Notes: generated by a model from the sequence alone, not told the origin. 5,332 bases of DNA from an uncultured Eubacteriales bacterium (GCA_905207385.1 CAJLLH010000096.1:1-5332), one strand, 5' to 3'. Shown: positions 1-5,332, counted from the first letter of the stretch. A program made the numbers and translations.

Positions 1-16
1 CGCGGCGGCGCTTTTT
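1..16. terminator. Half of a probable terminator stem cut by the window edge
   Basis: The window opens with an 11-base GC-only stretch (CGCGGCGGCGC) followed by five T. This is the form of the 3' arm plus T-run of a rho-independent terminator read on the plus strand. Read on the minus strand it is an A-run followed by the 5' arm, lying 7 bases beyond the stop codon of the TIR-like gene. A bidirectional terminator shared with a convergent gene to the left would fit. The other arm lies outside the window, so the hairpin itself cannot be seen; this is inference from one arm. Confidence 0.4.
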
Positions 17-22
17 AGAAAG

Positions 23-958
23 TTATACAAAAGATATGATGAGCCCTGCAACAATTGTAAGAATGTAAAGCACACCAAATAAATAGGCAACAAATTTTTC
101 TTTTTTACTGAACGACTTATATTTTCTGTTTTCAAGTCTCGAAGATAAAATAGTCCATTCCGTGGAATATAGGTTCAAAGCCATACGCTCTTCCACGCAT
201 TGAATGATATCCATCTTACTTGCATTTAGGTCTGCGTAAGAATTAAGAAGAGATATCCACGAAAAGCACACCACAACCCCTATAAGTCCGGTAAAAAGAG
301 TAAGCAAAAAACTGAAATTGACATTTCCCCATAGCATTGGCAAATCATTTGTTGCACACAGGACCGTTATTATGGCGCTGAGTATAATCGAATTAAGGGT
401 TATATAAAAACTGTTTACTGTCTGCTTTCTTTTAACAAGATCTTCAGATGTCTGAACAAACAGTTTATATTGTTCCATCAGCTTATTTTCGTTATTTATA
501 TCCGAAGAAATCAAGTGCTCCCATATGGATTTATTATCGCTAACGAGCAATTTATTCATCTTCTTTTTATCGGCCATAATAATTTTGCTCTTTTTATGCG
601 CCAAAACCATTTCGCCGTCAGCCGTACCCTTCTGAGTTTCGGTATTAACGTCATACGTAGCAAGCTTTTTGTTTAATTCGTACGAGTCATTAAGTTTGTA
701 AACATATATAACTTTATCCGCCTTAATCGCAAAATCTATTTCTCTGTCTACATTTACACTCTTGCTTGTATCTGCTCCTATAATTATTATTACTTTGTTT
801 GCTTGACGTATTTTTGCAACAGCATCGCCTTCCCACTCTTCACTGGTACCGTTTAGTATAGTAAACTTCAGTCTTTCAAATCTTCCTGACCACTCATTTA
901 TCAGCGGAATTACATATTTTTCCAGATCTTTACCCGAATGTATAACAAAGTAATTCAA
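23..958 (-). CDS. TIR-like domain fused to a RipA-like multi-pass membrane domain (candidate defence effector)
   Basis: 311 aa, ending in TAA. Residues about 1-90 read as a compact alpha/beta TIR-like domain: an opening strand YFVIHSGKD, a WEGDAVAKI helix (W42), a hydrophobic strand KVIIIIGADTSKS (55-67), then DREIDFA, where Glu73 sits where the catalytic Glu of TIR NADases of the ThsB/MTH538 type would lie. Residues about 91-145 are a Lys-rich linker. From about 146 the pattern changes to that of the RipA octameric membrane protein family: EQYKLFVQTSEDLVKRKQT, then hydrophobic segments near 183-203, 215-239 and 289-311, with ISLLNSYADLNASK and a TEW motif between the last two. No signal peptide; the TIR part should be cytoplasmic. 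The start is TTG, chosen because GGAGG lies 5 nt upstream and an in-frame TAG (982-980) excludes a longer protein with a usual start. The gene is much richer in A+T than the exporter genes, suggesting transfer. NAD-linked or phage-triggered activity is inference. A SLATT-type 2TM effector is the main alternative for the C-terminal half. Confidence 0.72.
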   Translation of the reverse strand: MNYFVIHSGKDLEKYVIPLINEWSGRFERLKFTILNGTSEEWEGDAVAKIRQANKVIIIIGADTSKSVNVDREIDFAIKADKVIYVYKLNDSYELNKKLATYDVNTETQKGTADGEMVLAHKKSKIIMADKKKMNKLLVSDNKSIWEHLISSDINNENKLMEQYKLFVQTSEDLVKRKQTVNSFYITLNSIILSAIITVLCATNDLPMLWGNVNFSFLLTLFTGLIGVVVCFSWISLLNSYADLNASKMDIIQCVEERMALNLYSTEWTILSSRLENRKYKSFSKKEKFVAYLFGVLYILTIVAGLIISFV

Positions 959-963
959 AATTT

Positions 964-968
964 CCTCC
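964..968 (-). promoter_or_regulatory. Ribosome binding site fixing the TTG start of the TIR-like gene
   Basis: On the minus strand GGAGG (968-964) is followed by 5 nt (AAATT) and then TTG at 958-956. No ATG or GTG start is available in frame upstream, because an in-frame TAG occurs at 982-980. The site therefore decides in favour of the TTG start. Confidence 0.8.
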
Positions 969-1005
969 AGAATGTAAAACTAAATTTTTTAATTACACCA
1001 AGGCT

Positions 1006-1034
1006 ATTATAATTCAGCCAACAAATATTGTCAA
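1006..1034 (-). promoter_or_regulatory. Perfect sigma-A promoter of the TIR-like gene
   Basis: Minus strand TTGACA (1034-1029), a 17-nt spacer (1028-1012) and TATAAT (1011-1006): both hexamers and the spacing match the consensus exactly. Transcription should begin near 999, leaving an untranslated leader of about 40 nt. The -35 box begins only 25 nt past the stop codon of the second exporter gene, so the TIR-like gene has its own strong, probably constitutive promoter. No clear operator palindrome overlaps it. Confidence 0.88.
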
Positions 1035-1059
1035 CCAGCAAAATCTTGTTGCAAATCAT

Positions 1060-2859
1060 TCAGATATCCGCCGTTTCAAACTGCGAATAATACAGCTTTG
1101 CATAATACCCGTCCGCAGCCATAAGCTGTTCGTGCGTGCCCTGTTCCACCACGTCGCCGTGATTCATTACAAGAATGCACTTTGCGTGCTTTATTGTAGA
1201 CAGTCTGTGCGCTATCACAAAGCACGTTTTTCCGCGCATGAGGTTTTCCATTGCCTGCTGTATGTATTGCTCGGTGCGCGTGTCCACGTTGGAAGTGGCT
1301 TCGTCAAGAATCAGCATTGGGGAATCGGAAAGCATTGCGCGCGCTATGGTTAAAAGCTGTTTCTGCCCCTTTGATATGTTGACGGCGTTGTCGGTGAGCA
1401 CAGTATCGTACCCCTGCGGCAGTTTCGTAATAAAGGAATGTATTTTTGCCGCCTTGCAGACGCGCTCCACCTCTTCGCGCGTAACACCCTCGCTGCCGTA
1501 GGCTACATTTTCGTAAATAGTGCCGGAAAACAGCCAGGTATCTTGCAATACCATTGTGAACGCCCTTCTCAGCGACGCGCGCGTTACCTTTGTTATATCC
1601 TTGCCGTCTATCTTTATAGTCCCCGAATCGGCGTCGTAAAAGCGCATCAGAAGATTAATAACCGTAGTCTTTCCCGCACCCGTATGCCCGACTATGGCTA
1701 TAACGTCGCCGCTCTGCGCCGTAAGCGAAAAGTCGTTTATTACCGTCTTTTCAGGCACGTATCCGAAGCGGAGATGCTCTATCTCCACATTTCCCTTTAC
1801 GTCTTTAAGCTCCTCAGCGCCCTCTGCGTCTGCGGGCTCGGAAGCCTCTTCAAACACTCTGAACGCCCTTTCCGCCGCGGCGAGCGCCGACTGAAATTCG
1901 CTTAACACGTTTGCTATTTCGTTTATCGGACCGGAAAATTTGCGCGAGTAGAGCACGAACGACGCAATTCCGCCGACATTGGGAATAATTCCGTTCATAT
2001 ACATAATCGCGCCGAAAACGCTTATGAGGGCAAGCGAAAAGTTGTTCATGAAGTTGACGGAGGGACCCGAAATAGTACCGTAATTTTCGGCTACGGTATA
2101 AGCTTCTACCGCCTCCTTGTTTTTTACTTCAAAGCGGGATATTACCGCCTCTTCGCAGTGATACGCCTTGGTGGTTTTCTGACCTGTTATAATCTCTTCT
2201 ATAAATCCGTTGAGTTCGCCGAGCTTTGAAGAGCGCTTTCTGAACAGCGGCTGAACCTTTTTTGTAAGCCACCACGTAAACAGCGAAGAAAGCGGAATGG
2301 TAACGACGAACACGAGCACGAGCACTGGCGCGCTTATGAGCATCATCACCAGCGAGCCGACTATTGTAACGGCGCTTGTAAGCACCATCATTACATCGTT
2401 TGAAAGCGATTCGCCGAGCGTGTCGAGGTCGTAAGAGAGCACTGAAATTATGTCGCCCGCCTGACGGGTATCGAAGTAAGACACGGGCAGCGACATAAGC
2501 TTGCGGAAAATATCGGTGCGTATCCGCTTTACCACACAGCGCGAAAGATAACTCATTCCGATTGCCGAAAGATAGGTAAGCACACCCGAAATTATGTAAA
2601 CCCCTGCAAGCACGGCGGCGTAGCTCCATATTTTAGAAAAATCGGTCGTACCGTCAAGCTTTATTTCGTCTATCGCCATTCCGCACACGCGCGGACCTAT
2701 AAGCGAAAAAGCCGTACCCGCGAGCGACGCGATAAATATAAGCGACAAAAGCCAGAAGTAAGGGCGCACATATTTATACAGATTTTTAGCAATGTAGCGC
2801 ACGTTTACCCTGCGCTTTTCAAAGCGGCGGGTATCCTTGATGTTTCCTTCCCTTCTCAT
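1060..2859 (-). CDS. Half-ABC exporter, subunit with the active ATP site (canonical Walker B Glu, degenerate signature)
   Basis: 599 aa, TMD-NBD half exporter of the multidrug type IV (ABCB-like) fold. Residues 1-30 are a basic cytoplasmic lead-in, six membrane helices follow within about 33-320, and the ATPase domain is about 355-590. Visible motifs: Walker A GHTGAGKTT (Lys397), Q-loop Gln439, Walker B LILDE with catalytic Glu520, and switch His551 in IAHRLST. The ABC signature is altered: NISKGQ (494-499) replaces LSGGQ. This subunit thus gives the catalytic residues of the active site but a weakened signature to the other site, matching the losses in its neighbour. The ATG at 2859 overlaps the upstream TGA as ATGA, with a G-rich ribosome binding stretch 4 nt before it, indicating translational coupling. 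An open frame continues to an ATG at 2907, but those 16 extra residues lie within the upstream gene and lack exporter character. The substrate cannot be read from sequence; MarR-linked pairs of this kind usually export drugs, bile-type compounds or peptides. Confidence 0.95.
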   Translation of the reverse strand: MRREGNIKDTRRFEKRRVNVRYIAKNLYKYVRPYFWLLSLIFIASLAGTAFSLIGPRVCGMAIDEIKLDGTTDFSKIWSYAAVLAGVYIISGVLTYLSAIGMSYLSRCVVKRIRTDIFRKLMSLPVSYFDTRQAGDIISVLSYDLDTLGESLSNDVMMVLTSAVTIVGSLVMMLISAPVLVLVFVVTIPLSSLFTWWLTKKVQPLFRKRSSKLGELNGFIEEIITGQKTTKAYHCEEAVISRFEVKNKEAVEAYTVAENYGTISGPSVNFMNNFSLALISVFGAIMYMNGIIPNVGGIASFVLYSRKFSGPINEIANVLSEFQSALAAAERAFRVFEEASEPADAEGAEELKDVKGNVEIEHLRFGYVPEKTVINDFSLTAQSGDVIAIVGHTGAGKTTVINLLMRFYDADSGTIKIDGKDITKVTRASLRRAFTMVLQDTWLFSGTIYENVAYGSEGVTREEVERVCKAAKIHSFITKLPQGYDTVLTDNAVNISKGQKQLLTIARAMLSDSPMLILDEATSNVDTRTEQYIQQAMENLMRGKTCFVIAHRLSTIKHAKCILVMNHGDVVEQGTHEQLMAADGYYAKLYYSQFETADI

Positions 2860-4553
2860 TCCGCCACCCCCATCTGAGTTTCGGCAATGGCACGGTATTC
2901 GCCGCAACTTTTAATAAGTTCGTCGTGCGTGCCCATACCCGATATTCTGCCGTCGTCCATTACTATTATAAGGTCGCAGTTTTTTACGGAACTGACCCTC
3001 TGCGCCACTATGACCTTAGTCGATGAGGCATATTCCCGCGCCAATGCGGCGCGCAGTCTTGCATCGGTAGCGTAGTCGAGCGCAGAAGAACTGTCGTCAA
3101 GCACTATAATTTCGGGGTTGCCCGCAAGCGCGCGGGCAATAAGTAGTCGCTGTTTCTGCCCGCCCGAAAGGTTGCCCGCTTTCTGAGCAAGGTCGTAATC
3201 AAGTCCGCCCGCAAGCCCGTCTATGAATTCCTTTGCCTGAGCGCACTCCGCCGCGCGCAATATGTCGCCGTCGGGAAGCCCCCTGCCGTAGTCTATGTTT
3301 TCGCGCACGGAGGCGGCCATTAAAAAGTCGCTCTGGAATACCGCGCCGAACTTTACGCGTAGCTCCTCGGCGGGAACGGAGCGCACGTCGCGCCCGTCCA
3401 CATATACCGCTCCGCCGCTTACGTCGTAAAAGCGCATCAAAAGATTTATAAGCGTTGTTTTTCCGCTGCCCGTAGCGCCTATTACGCCAAGCGCCTGACC
3501 TTTGCCAAGGCGGAAAGAAATGCCGCTTAAATTATCTTCCTTGCCGTTGTAGGAAAAACTTACGTCTTTGAACTCTACGGCGTAATTTTCGTCGCCCGCG
3601 GGGCGGTCTTCCACGCTCTCGCTTTCGTCGAGGCTTAAAACGCTTTCTATGCGCGAAGCCGAAGCCACGCCGCGAGACAGAATAACGAATATTTTGGATA
3701 TGCCGAGCATAGCGTTGAGCACTATGGTAAAGTAAGTAAGAAAACCCGTTATAACGCCTGGCTCGCCCGATAAAAACGCGCCTGCGATAATTACGCCTAC
3801 AAGTCCGAGGTTGAGAATAAGCGTTGTGAGCGGGTTGGTAAGCGACATTATGCGCTGAGCTTTGAATTCCGTTGCGGCGAGGTCGCCCGCTACCGAGTCG
3901 AACTTCCCGCTTTCATATTCGGTGCGCGAAAGCGCCTTTATAACCCTTATGCCCGTTATATCTTCCTGCATTGTGCGCACCATATTGTCGCCGCTTTTCT
4001 GCACTTTCATATACATGGGCACGCTTTTTCTGGTAATAATCCAAATCGCCGCGCCGACGAAGGGAACTACGGCAAGCAGCACGAGCGCAAGCTTTACATC
4101 GAGCAGAAAACAGAATATAAGCCCGCCGAAAAGAAGTATGGGCGCGCGCACGCCCATGCGCATGGTGCGCGCAACCATCTGGTTTACATAATAAGTATCT
4201 GAAGTGAGGCGGGATATGAGCGACGGCATTGTAACGGAGTCCACCTGCCCGCACTTTAAGTAACAAGTTTTTCTGAACAGGTCGTAACGGATATCGTGCG
4301 TCATCGCGCCCGAAACCTGAGCCGACAGTCTGTTCGCCCATATATTGCCGCCAAGCGCAACGAGCGCAAAAAACAGCATTACGCCGCCCATTGCATAAAT
4401 TTTTGCGGCGTCCTTCAAAGGTATGAGGTCGTCGATTATGTATGAAAGCACGTACGGCAAAACAAGTTCGGCAACGCTGCCCAAAAATTTTGTAAAAAGA
4501 GCCAGCACCGTTTTTCCGCCGTACGGCCTTATGTAAGCTAAAGTCTTTTTCAT
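2856..4553 (-). CDS. Half-ABC exporter, subunit with the degenerate ATP site (canonical LSGGQ)
   Basis: 565 aa half exporter and partner of the gene just downstream. Six predicted membrane helices lie within about 13-295 (clear ones near 15-40, 53-73, 137-173 and 243-290); the ATPase domain is about 325-560. Walker A is GATGSGKTT (Lys365), the Q-loop is Gln407 and the signature is a full LSGGQ (462-466). Two key residues are missing: the residue after Walker B Asp486 is Asp487 instead of the catalytic Glu (VLDDSSSALD), and the switch His is Gln518 (IVAQRVSS). Both changes are known from the degenerate-site subunit of heterodimeric exporters such as TM287/288, BmrC/BmrD and LmrC/LmrD, so they do not indicate decay. 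The ATG start has AAAGGG 6 nt upstream. The gene lies 101 nt after the MarR gene on the same strand and should share its transcript; its stop overlaps the start of the second subunit by 4 bp. Orthology to one named pair cannot be settled here, so no symbol is given. Confidence 0.95.
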   Translation of the reverse strand: MKKTLAYIRPYGGKTVLALFTKFLGSVAELVLPYVLSYIIDDLIPLKDAAKIYAMGGVMLFFALVALGGNIWANRLSAQVSGAMTHDIRYDLFRKTCYLKCGQVDSVTMPSLISRLTSDTYYVNQMVARTMRMGVRAPILLFGGLIFCFLLDVKLALVLLAVVPFVGAAIWIITRKSVPMYMKVQKSGDNMVRTMQEDITGIRVIKALSRTEYESGKFDSVAGDLAATEFKAQRIMSLTNPLTTLILNLGLVGVIIAGAFLSGEPGVITGFLTYFTIVLNAMLGISKIFVILSRGVASASRIESVLSLDESESVEDRPAGDENYAVEFKDVSFSYNGKEDNLSGISFRLGKGQALGVIGATGSGKTTLINLLMRFYDVSGGAVYVDGRDVRSVPAEELRVKFGAVFQSDFLMAASVRENIDYGRGLPDGDILRAAECAQAKEFIDGLAGGLDYDLAQKAGNLSGGQKQRLLIARALAGNPEIIVLDDSSSALDYATDARLRAALAREYASSTKVIVAQRVSSVKNCDLIIVMDDGRISGMGTHDELIKSCGEYRAIAETQMGVAE

Positions 4554-4626
4554 ATAAAACCCTTTATGTTAACGGTTCAACACTCTGCGCGCCGCGGGCA
4601 AACTTTTTTACATAAAACTTGTTATT

Positions 4627-4643
4627 TGCCGCATATTGCGGCA
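4627..4643 (-). other. Perfect short hairpin between the MarR gene and the exporter genes
   Basis: A 7-bp perfect inverted repeat, TGCCGCA and TGCGGCA, is separated by 3 nt and starts 12 nt past the MarR stop codon. In the minus-strand transcript it is followed by an A-rich stretch, not a T-run, so it is not a classical rho-independent terminator. It could be an mRNA-stabilising or processing stem, or a weak attenuator that lowers exporter expression relative to the regulator. Its sequence does not match the palindrome at the MarR promoter. The rest of the 101-nt gap shows only the AAAGGG ribosome binding site (4565-4560). Confidence 0.5.
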
Positions 4644-4654
4644 CTGATTTAAAA

Positions 4655-5086
4655 TTACGCCCTGCTTTCCATAAATCTGCGCGCGTTTTCCACCATCATT
4701 TCGCTCAGGCGCTGAAGCTCTTGCTTTTCCTCTTCGGTAAAACCTTCGGTTACCAGCTCGCGCCACTCGGCGAGCACCTCTTTAACGCGCGGAAGCGACG
4801 ACAGCAGCTTTTGCGTGGGATACAAAAGAACGGCGCGGCGGTCTTTATCGTTTTCCACCTTTTCCACAAAACCGTTGCGGGCAAGCAGACTTATCTGACG
4901 GGCTACATTGCTTTTGTTTACGAACAACATTCGCGAGATATCCTCCTGAGATACTCCCGGGTTATTTGCTATCATAAGTACATATTTGGACTGACAGCCG
5001 CTTATTCCGCATTCTTTAAGTTTTTCTTCGCGGAAAACCTCGGCGCTGCGCGAAACGAGGTTTATATTTTTCATAAACTGCAACAT
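4655..5086 (-). CDS. MarR-family winged-helix transcriptional regulator
   Basis: 143 aa, the usual MarR length. Helices at each end (about 1-25 and 98-140) would form the dimer interface. Residues about 35-95 hold the winged helix-turn-helix: GVSQEDISRMLFVNKSNVARQISLL contains the turn and the recognition helix (about 57-70), followed by RNGFVEK and the wing, whose tip carries the typical D-x-RR pattern (Asp82, Arg83, Arg84) before AVLLYPT. Cys26 and Cys31 lie just ahead of the DNA-binding domain; a redox-sensing role is possible but nothing else supports it. The ATG at 5086 is chosen over an in-frame ATG at 5074 because GGGGAG (5101-5096) lies 9 nt before the first and 21 nt before the second. 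As first gene of the operon ahead of two ABC exporter genes, it is most likely the local repressor, released by a compound that the exporter removes, and probably autoregulated through the palindrome at 5205-5222. The ligand is unknown. Confidence 0.93.
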   Translation of the reverse strand: MLQFMKNINLVSRSAEVFREEKLKECGISGCQSKYVLMIANNPGVSQEDISRMLFVNKSNVARQISLLARNGFVEKVENDKDRRAVLLYPTQKLLSSLPRVKEVLAEWRELVTEGFTEEEKQELQRLSEMMVENARRFMESRA

Positions 5087-5221
5087 ATATTTGCTCTCCC
5101 CTTAAAGTAAGGCGCGGCTATGCGTGCACGCGCGCCCTTAAAAATTCTTTTTGTTTGCGGGTTTACATATTGCAATGCCCACAATATTAAGGTTTTTAAT
5201 GTAATAGTTGCGCCCGCAACT
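5087..5221 (-). other. Long 5' leader of the MarR-exporter operon
   Basis: About 135 nt separate the predicted transcription start from the MarR ATG. The leader contains no open reading frame I would defend. It has a weak AT-rich inverted repeat (ATATTG at 5167-5172, CAATAT at 5182-5187), a stronger GC-rich hairpin (5109-5139), and the ribosome binding site GGGGAG (5101-5096). It matches no riboswitch class that I recognise. Confidence 0.5.
5109..5139 (-). other. GC-rich bulged hairpin just upstream of the MarR ribosome binding site
   Basis: In the minus-strand transcript AAGGGCGCG (5139-5131) can pair with CGCGCCTT (5116-5109): eight base pairs with one bulged G and a 14-nt loop. The loop side includes the 10-bp palindrome GCGTGCACGC (5122-5131). 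No T-run follows, so it is not a terminator. The stem ends 7 nt before the GGGGAG ribosome binding site and may affect its access. Confidence 0.45.
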
Positions 5222-5222
5222 A
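5205..5222. promoter_or_regulatory. 18-bp palindrome, candidate MarR operator over the transcription start
   Basis: Plus strand TAGTTGCG-CC-CGCAACTA: perfect 8-bp arms around a 2-bp centre. It starts 5 bp past the -10 box, so it covers the predicted start near 5221 and the first transcribed bases. MarR proteins bind palindromes of about 16-20 bp as dimers, often at their own promoters, and a protein bound here would block initiation. Assigning it to the neighbouring MarR is inference from position and symmetry. Confidence 0.72.
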
Positions 5223-5227
5223 ATTAT

Positions 5228-5256
5228 ATTATAGCTCGTGCACGCGATTTTGTCAA
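5228..5256 (-). promoter_or_regulatory. Perfect sigma-A promoter of the marR-ABC-ABC operon
   Basis: Minus strand TTGACA (5256-5251), a 17-nt spacer (5250-5234) and TATAAT (5233-5228), an exact consensus match. The predicted start is near 5221. Such a strong core promoter beside an operator-like palindrome fits an operon kept off by a repressor and highly induced on release. The spacer holds the palindrome CGTGCACG (5237-5244). Confidence 0.9.
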
Positions 5257-5332
5257 CACGGCGGCAGGCGCAATCGATAAATTATAGAGCAACCGCTGAA
5301 AGCTGACGGGAAAATGTAATTCAACTCTCCGC
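5257..5332. other. Upstream flank without a recognisable feature
   Basis: These 76 bases upstream of the -35 box show no convincing start, stop with coding context, terminator or repeat. They may be the edge of the intergenic region or of a gene continuing beyond the window. Confidence 0.4.

Noticed and set aside
470..676. A 68-residue plus-strand open frame inside the TIR-like gene
   Set aside because: It is short, antisense to a conserved membrane-family region and lacks a ribosome binding site.
1035..1059. A terminator hairpin after the second exporter gene
   Set aside because: Only 4-bp arms (GCAA with TTGC, CAAC with GTTG) can be paired, with no T-run after them.
1132..1905. Several open frames on the plus strand opposite the second exporter ATPase domain
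   Set aside because: They are antisense to well-conserved ABC motifs, overlap each other in different frames and show no recognisable domain.
2129..2629. A 166-residue minus-strand open frame within the second exporter gene
   Set aside because: It is an alternative frame of the membrane domain, with an Arg-rich composition typical of an out-of-frame reading.
2860..2907. A longer version of the second exporter subunit starting at an ATG at 2907
   Set aside because: The extra 16 residues lie inside the upstream gene, have no exporter-like character, and the ATG at 2859 has both a G-rich ribosome binding stretch and the typical ATGA coupling.
3862..4341. Open frames on both strands within the first exporter gene
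   Set aside because: They overlap the real membrane domain in other frames and have no family resemblance or ribosome binding site.
2856..4553. The first exporter gene as a decaying pseudogene because catalytic Glu and His are missing
   Set aside because: The frame is intact, the other motifs are perfect, and the changes are the known ones of degenerate-site subunits, matched by the altered signature in the partner.
4571..4584. GTTAAC/GTTGAAC partial palindrome upstream of the first exporter gene as a second operator
   Set aside because: The arms match only in part, and the sequence is unlike the palindrome at the MarR promoter.
4619..5110. A 163-residue plus-strand open frame opposite the MarR gene
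   Set aside because: The MarR frame has a clear winged-helix pattern, promoter and ribosome binding site; the opposite frame has none and is rich in aromatic residues without domain character.
1..5332. CRISPR array, tRNA, rRNA, insertion sequence or attachment site
   Set aside because: No regularly spaced repeats, cloverleaf-like sequence, transposase frame, or paired terminal repeats were seen.

Overview
The window looks like a chromosomal piece of a low-to-mid GC Firmicute, probably a member of the Clostridia. The evidence is the style of the genes (MarR regulator followed by two half-size ABC exporters), strong Shine-Dalgarno sequences, and two textbook sigma-A promoters. No RNA gene or taxonomic marker is present, so this assignment is inference. 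All four genes I accept lie on the minus strand, so transcription runs from high to low coordinates.

Layout in transcription order: (1) 5087-5332 is a regulatory region. It has a perfect TTGACA-N17-TATAAT promoter, an 18-bp palindrome over the predicted transcription start that is a good candidate operator for the MarR protein, and a leader of about 135 nt with a GC-rich hairpin. (2) 4655-5086 encodes a 143-aa MarR-family winged-helix regulator. (3) 2856-4553 and 1060-2859 encode two half-ABC exporters of 565 and 599 aa that overlap by 4 bp (ATGA). Their motifs are complementary in the way expected of a heterodimeric exporter with one degenerate and one active ATP site: the first subunit has lost the catalytic Glu and the switch His, and the second has lost the canonical LSGGQ. 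MarR plus ABC pair is a familiar arrangement for a ligand-inducible multidrug or peptide exporter. (4) 23-958 encodes a 311-aa protein with its own perfect-consensus promoter, a TTG start and clearly lower GC. Its N-terminal third looks like a bacterial TIR-like domain of the Thoeris ThsB/MTH538 kind. Its C-terminal half looks like a three-helix membrane domain of the RipA octameric membrane protein family. I read it as a candidate membrane-anchored immune (anti-phage) effector inserted behind the exporter operon.

The exporter operon and the TIR-membrane gene are probably functionally independent. They differ in composition and each has its own promoter, although no convincing terminator separates them, so read-through is possible. 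The first 16 bases of the window look like half of a GC-rich terminator stem with a T-run, marking the likely end of the last gene.

The TIR-membrane fusion is the most interesting item. It is a domain architecture read by eye, not by a database search, and its function is unproven.
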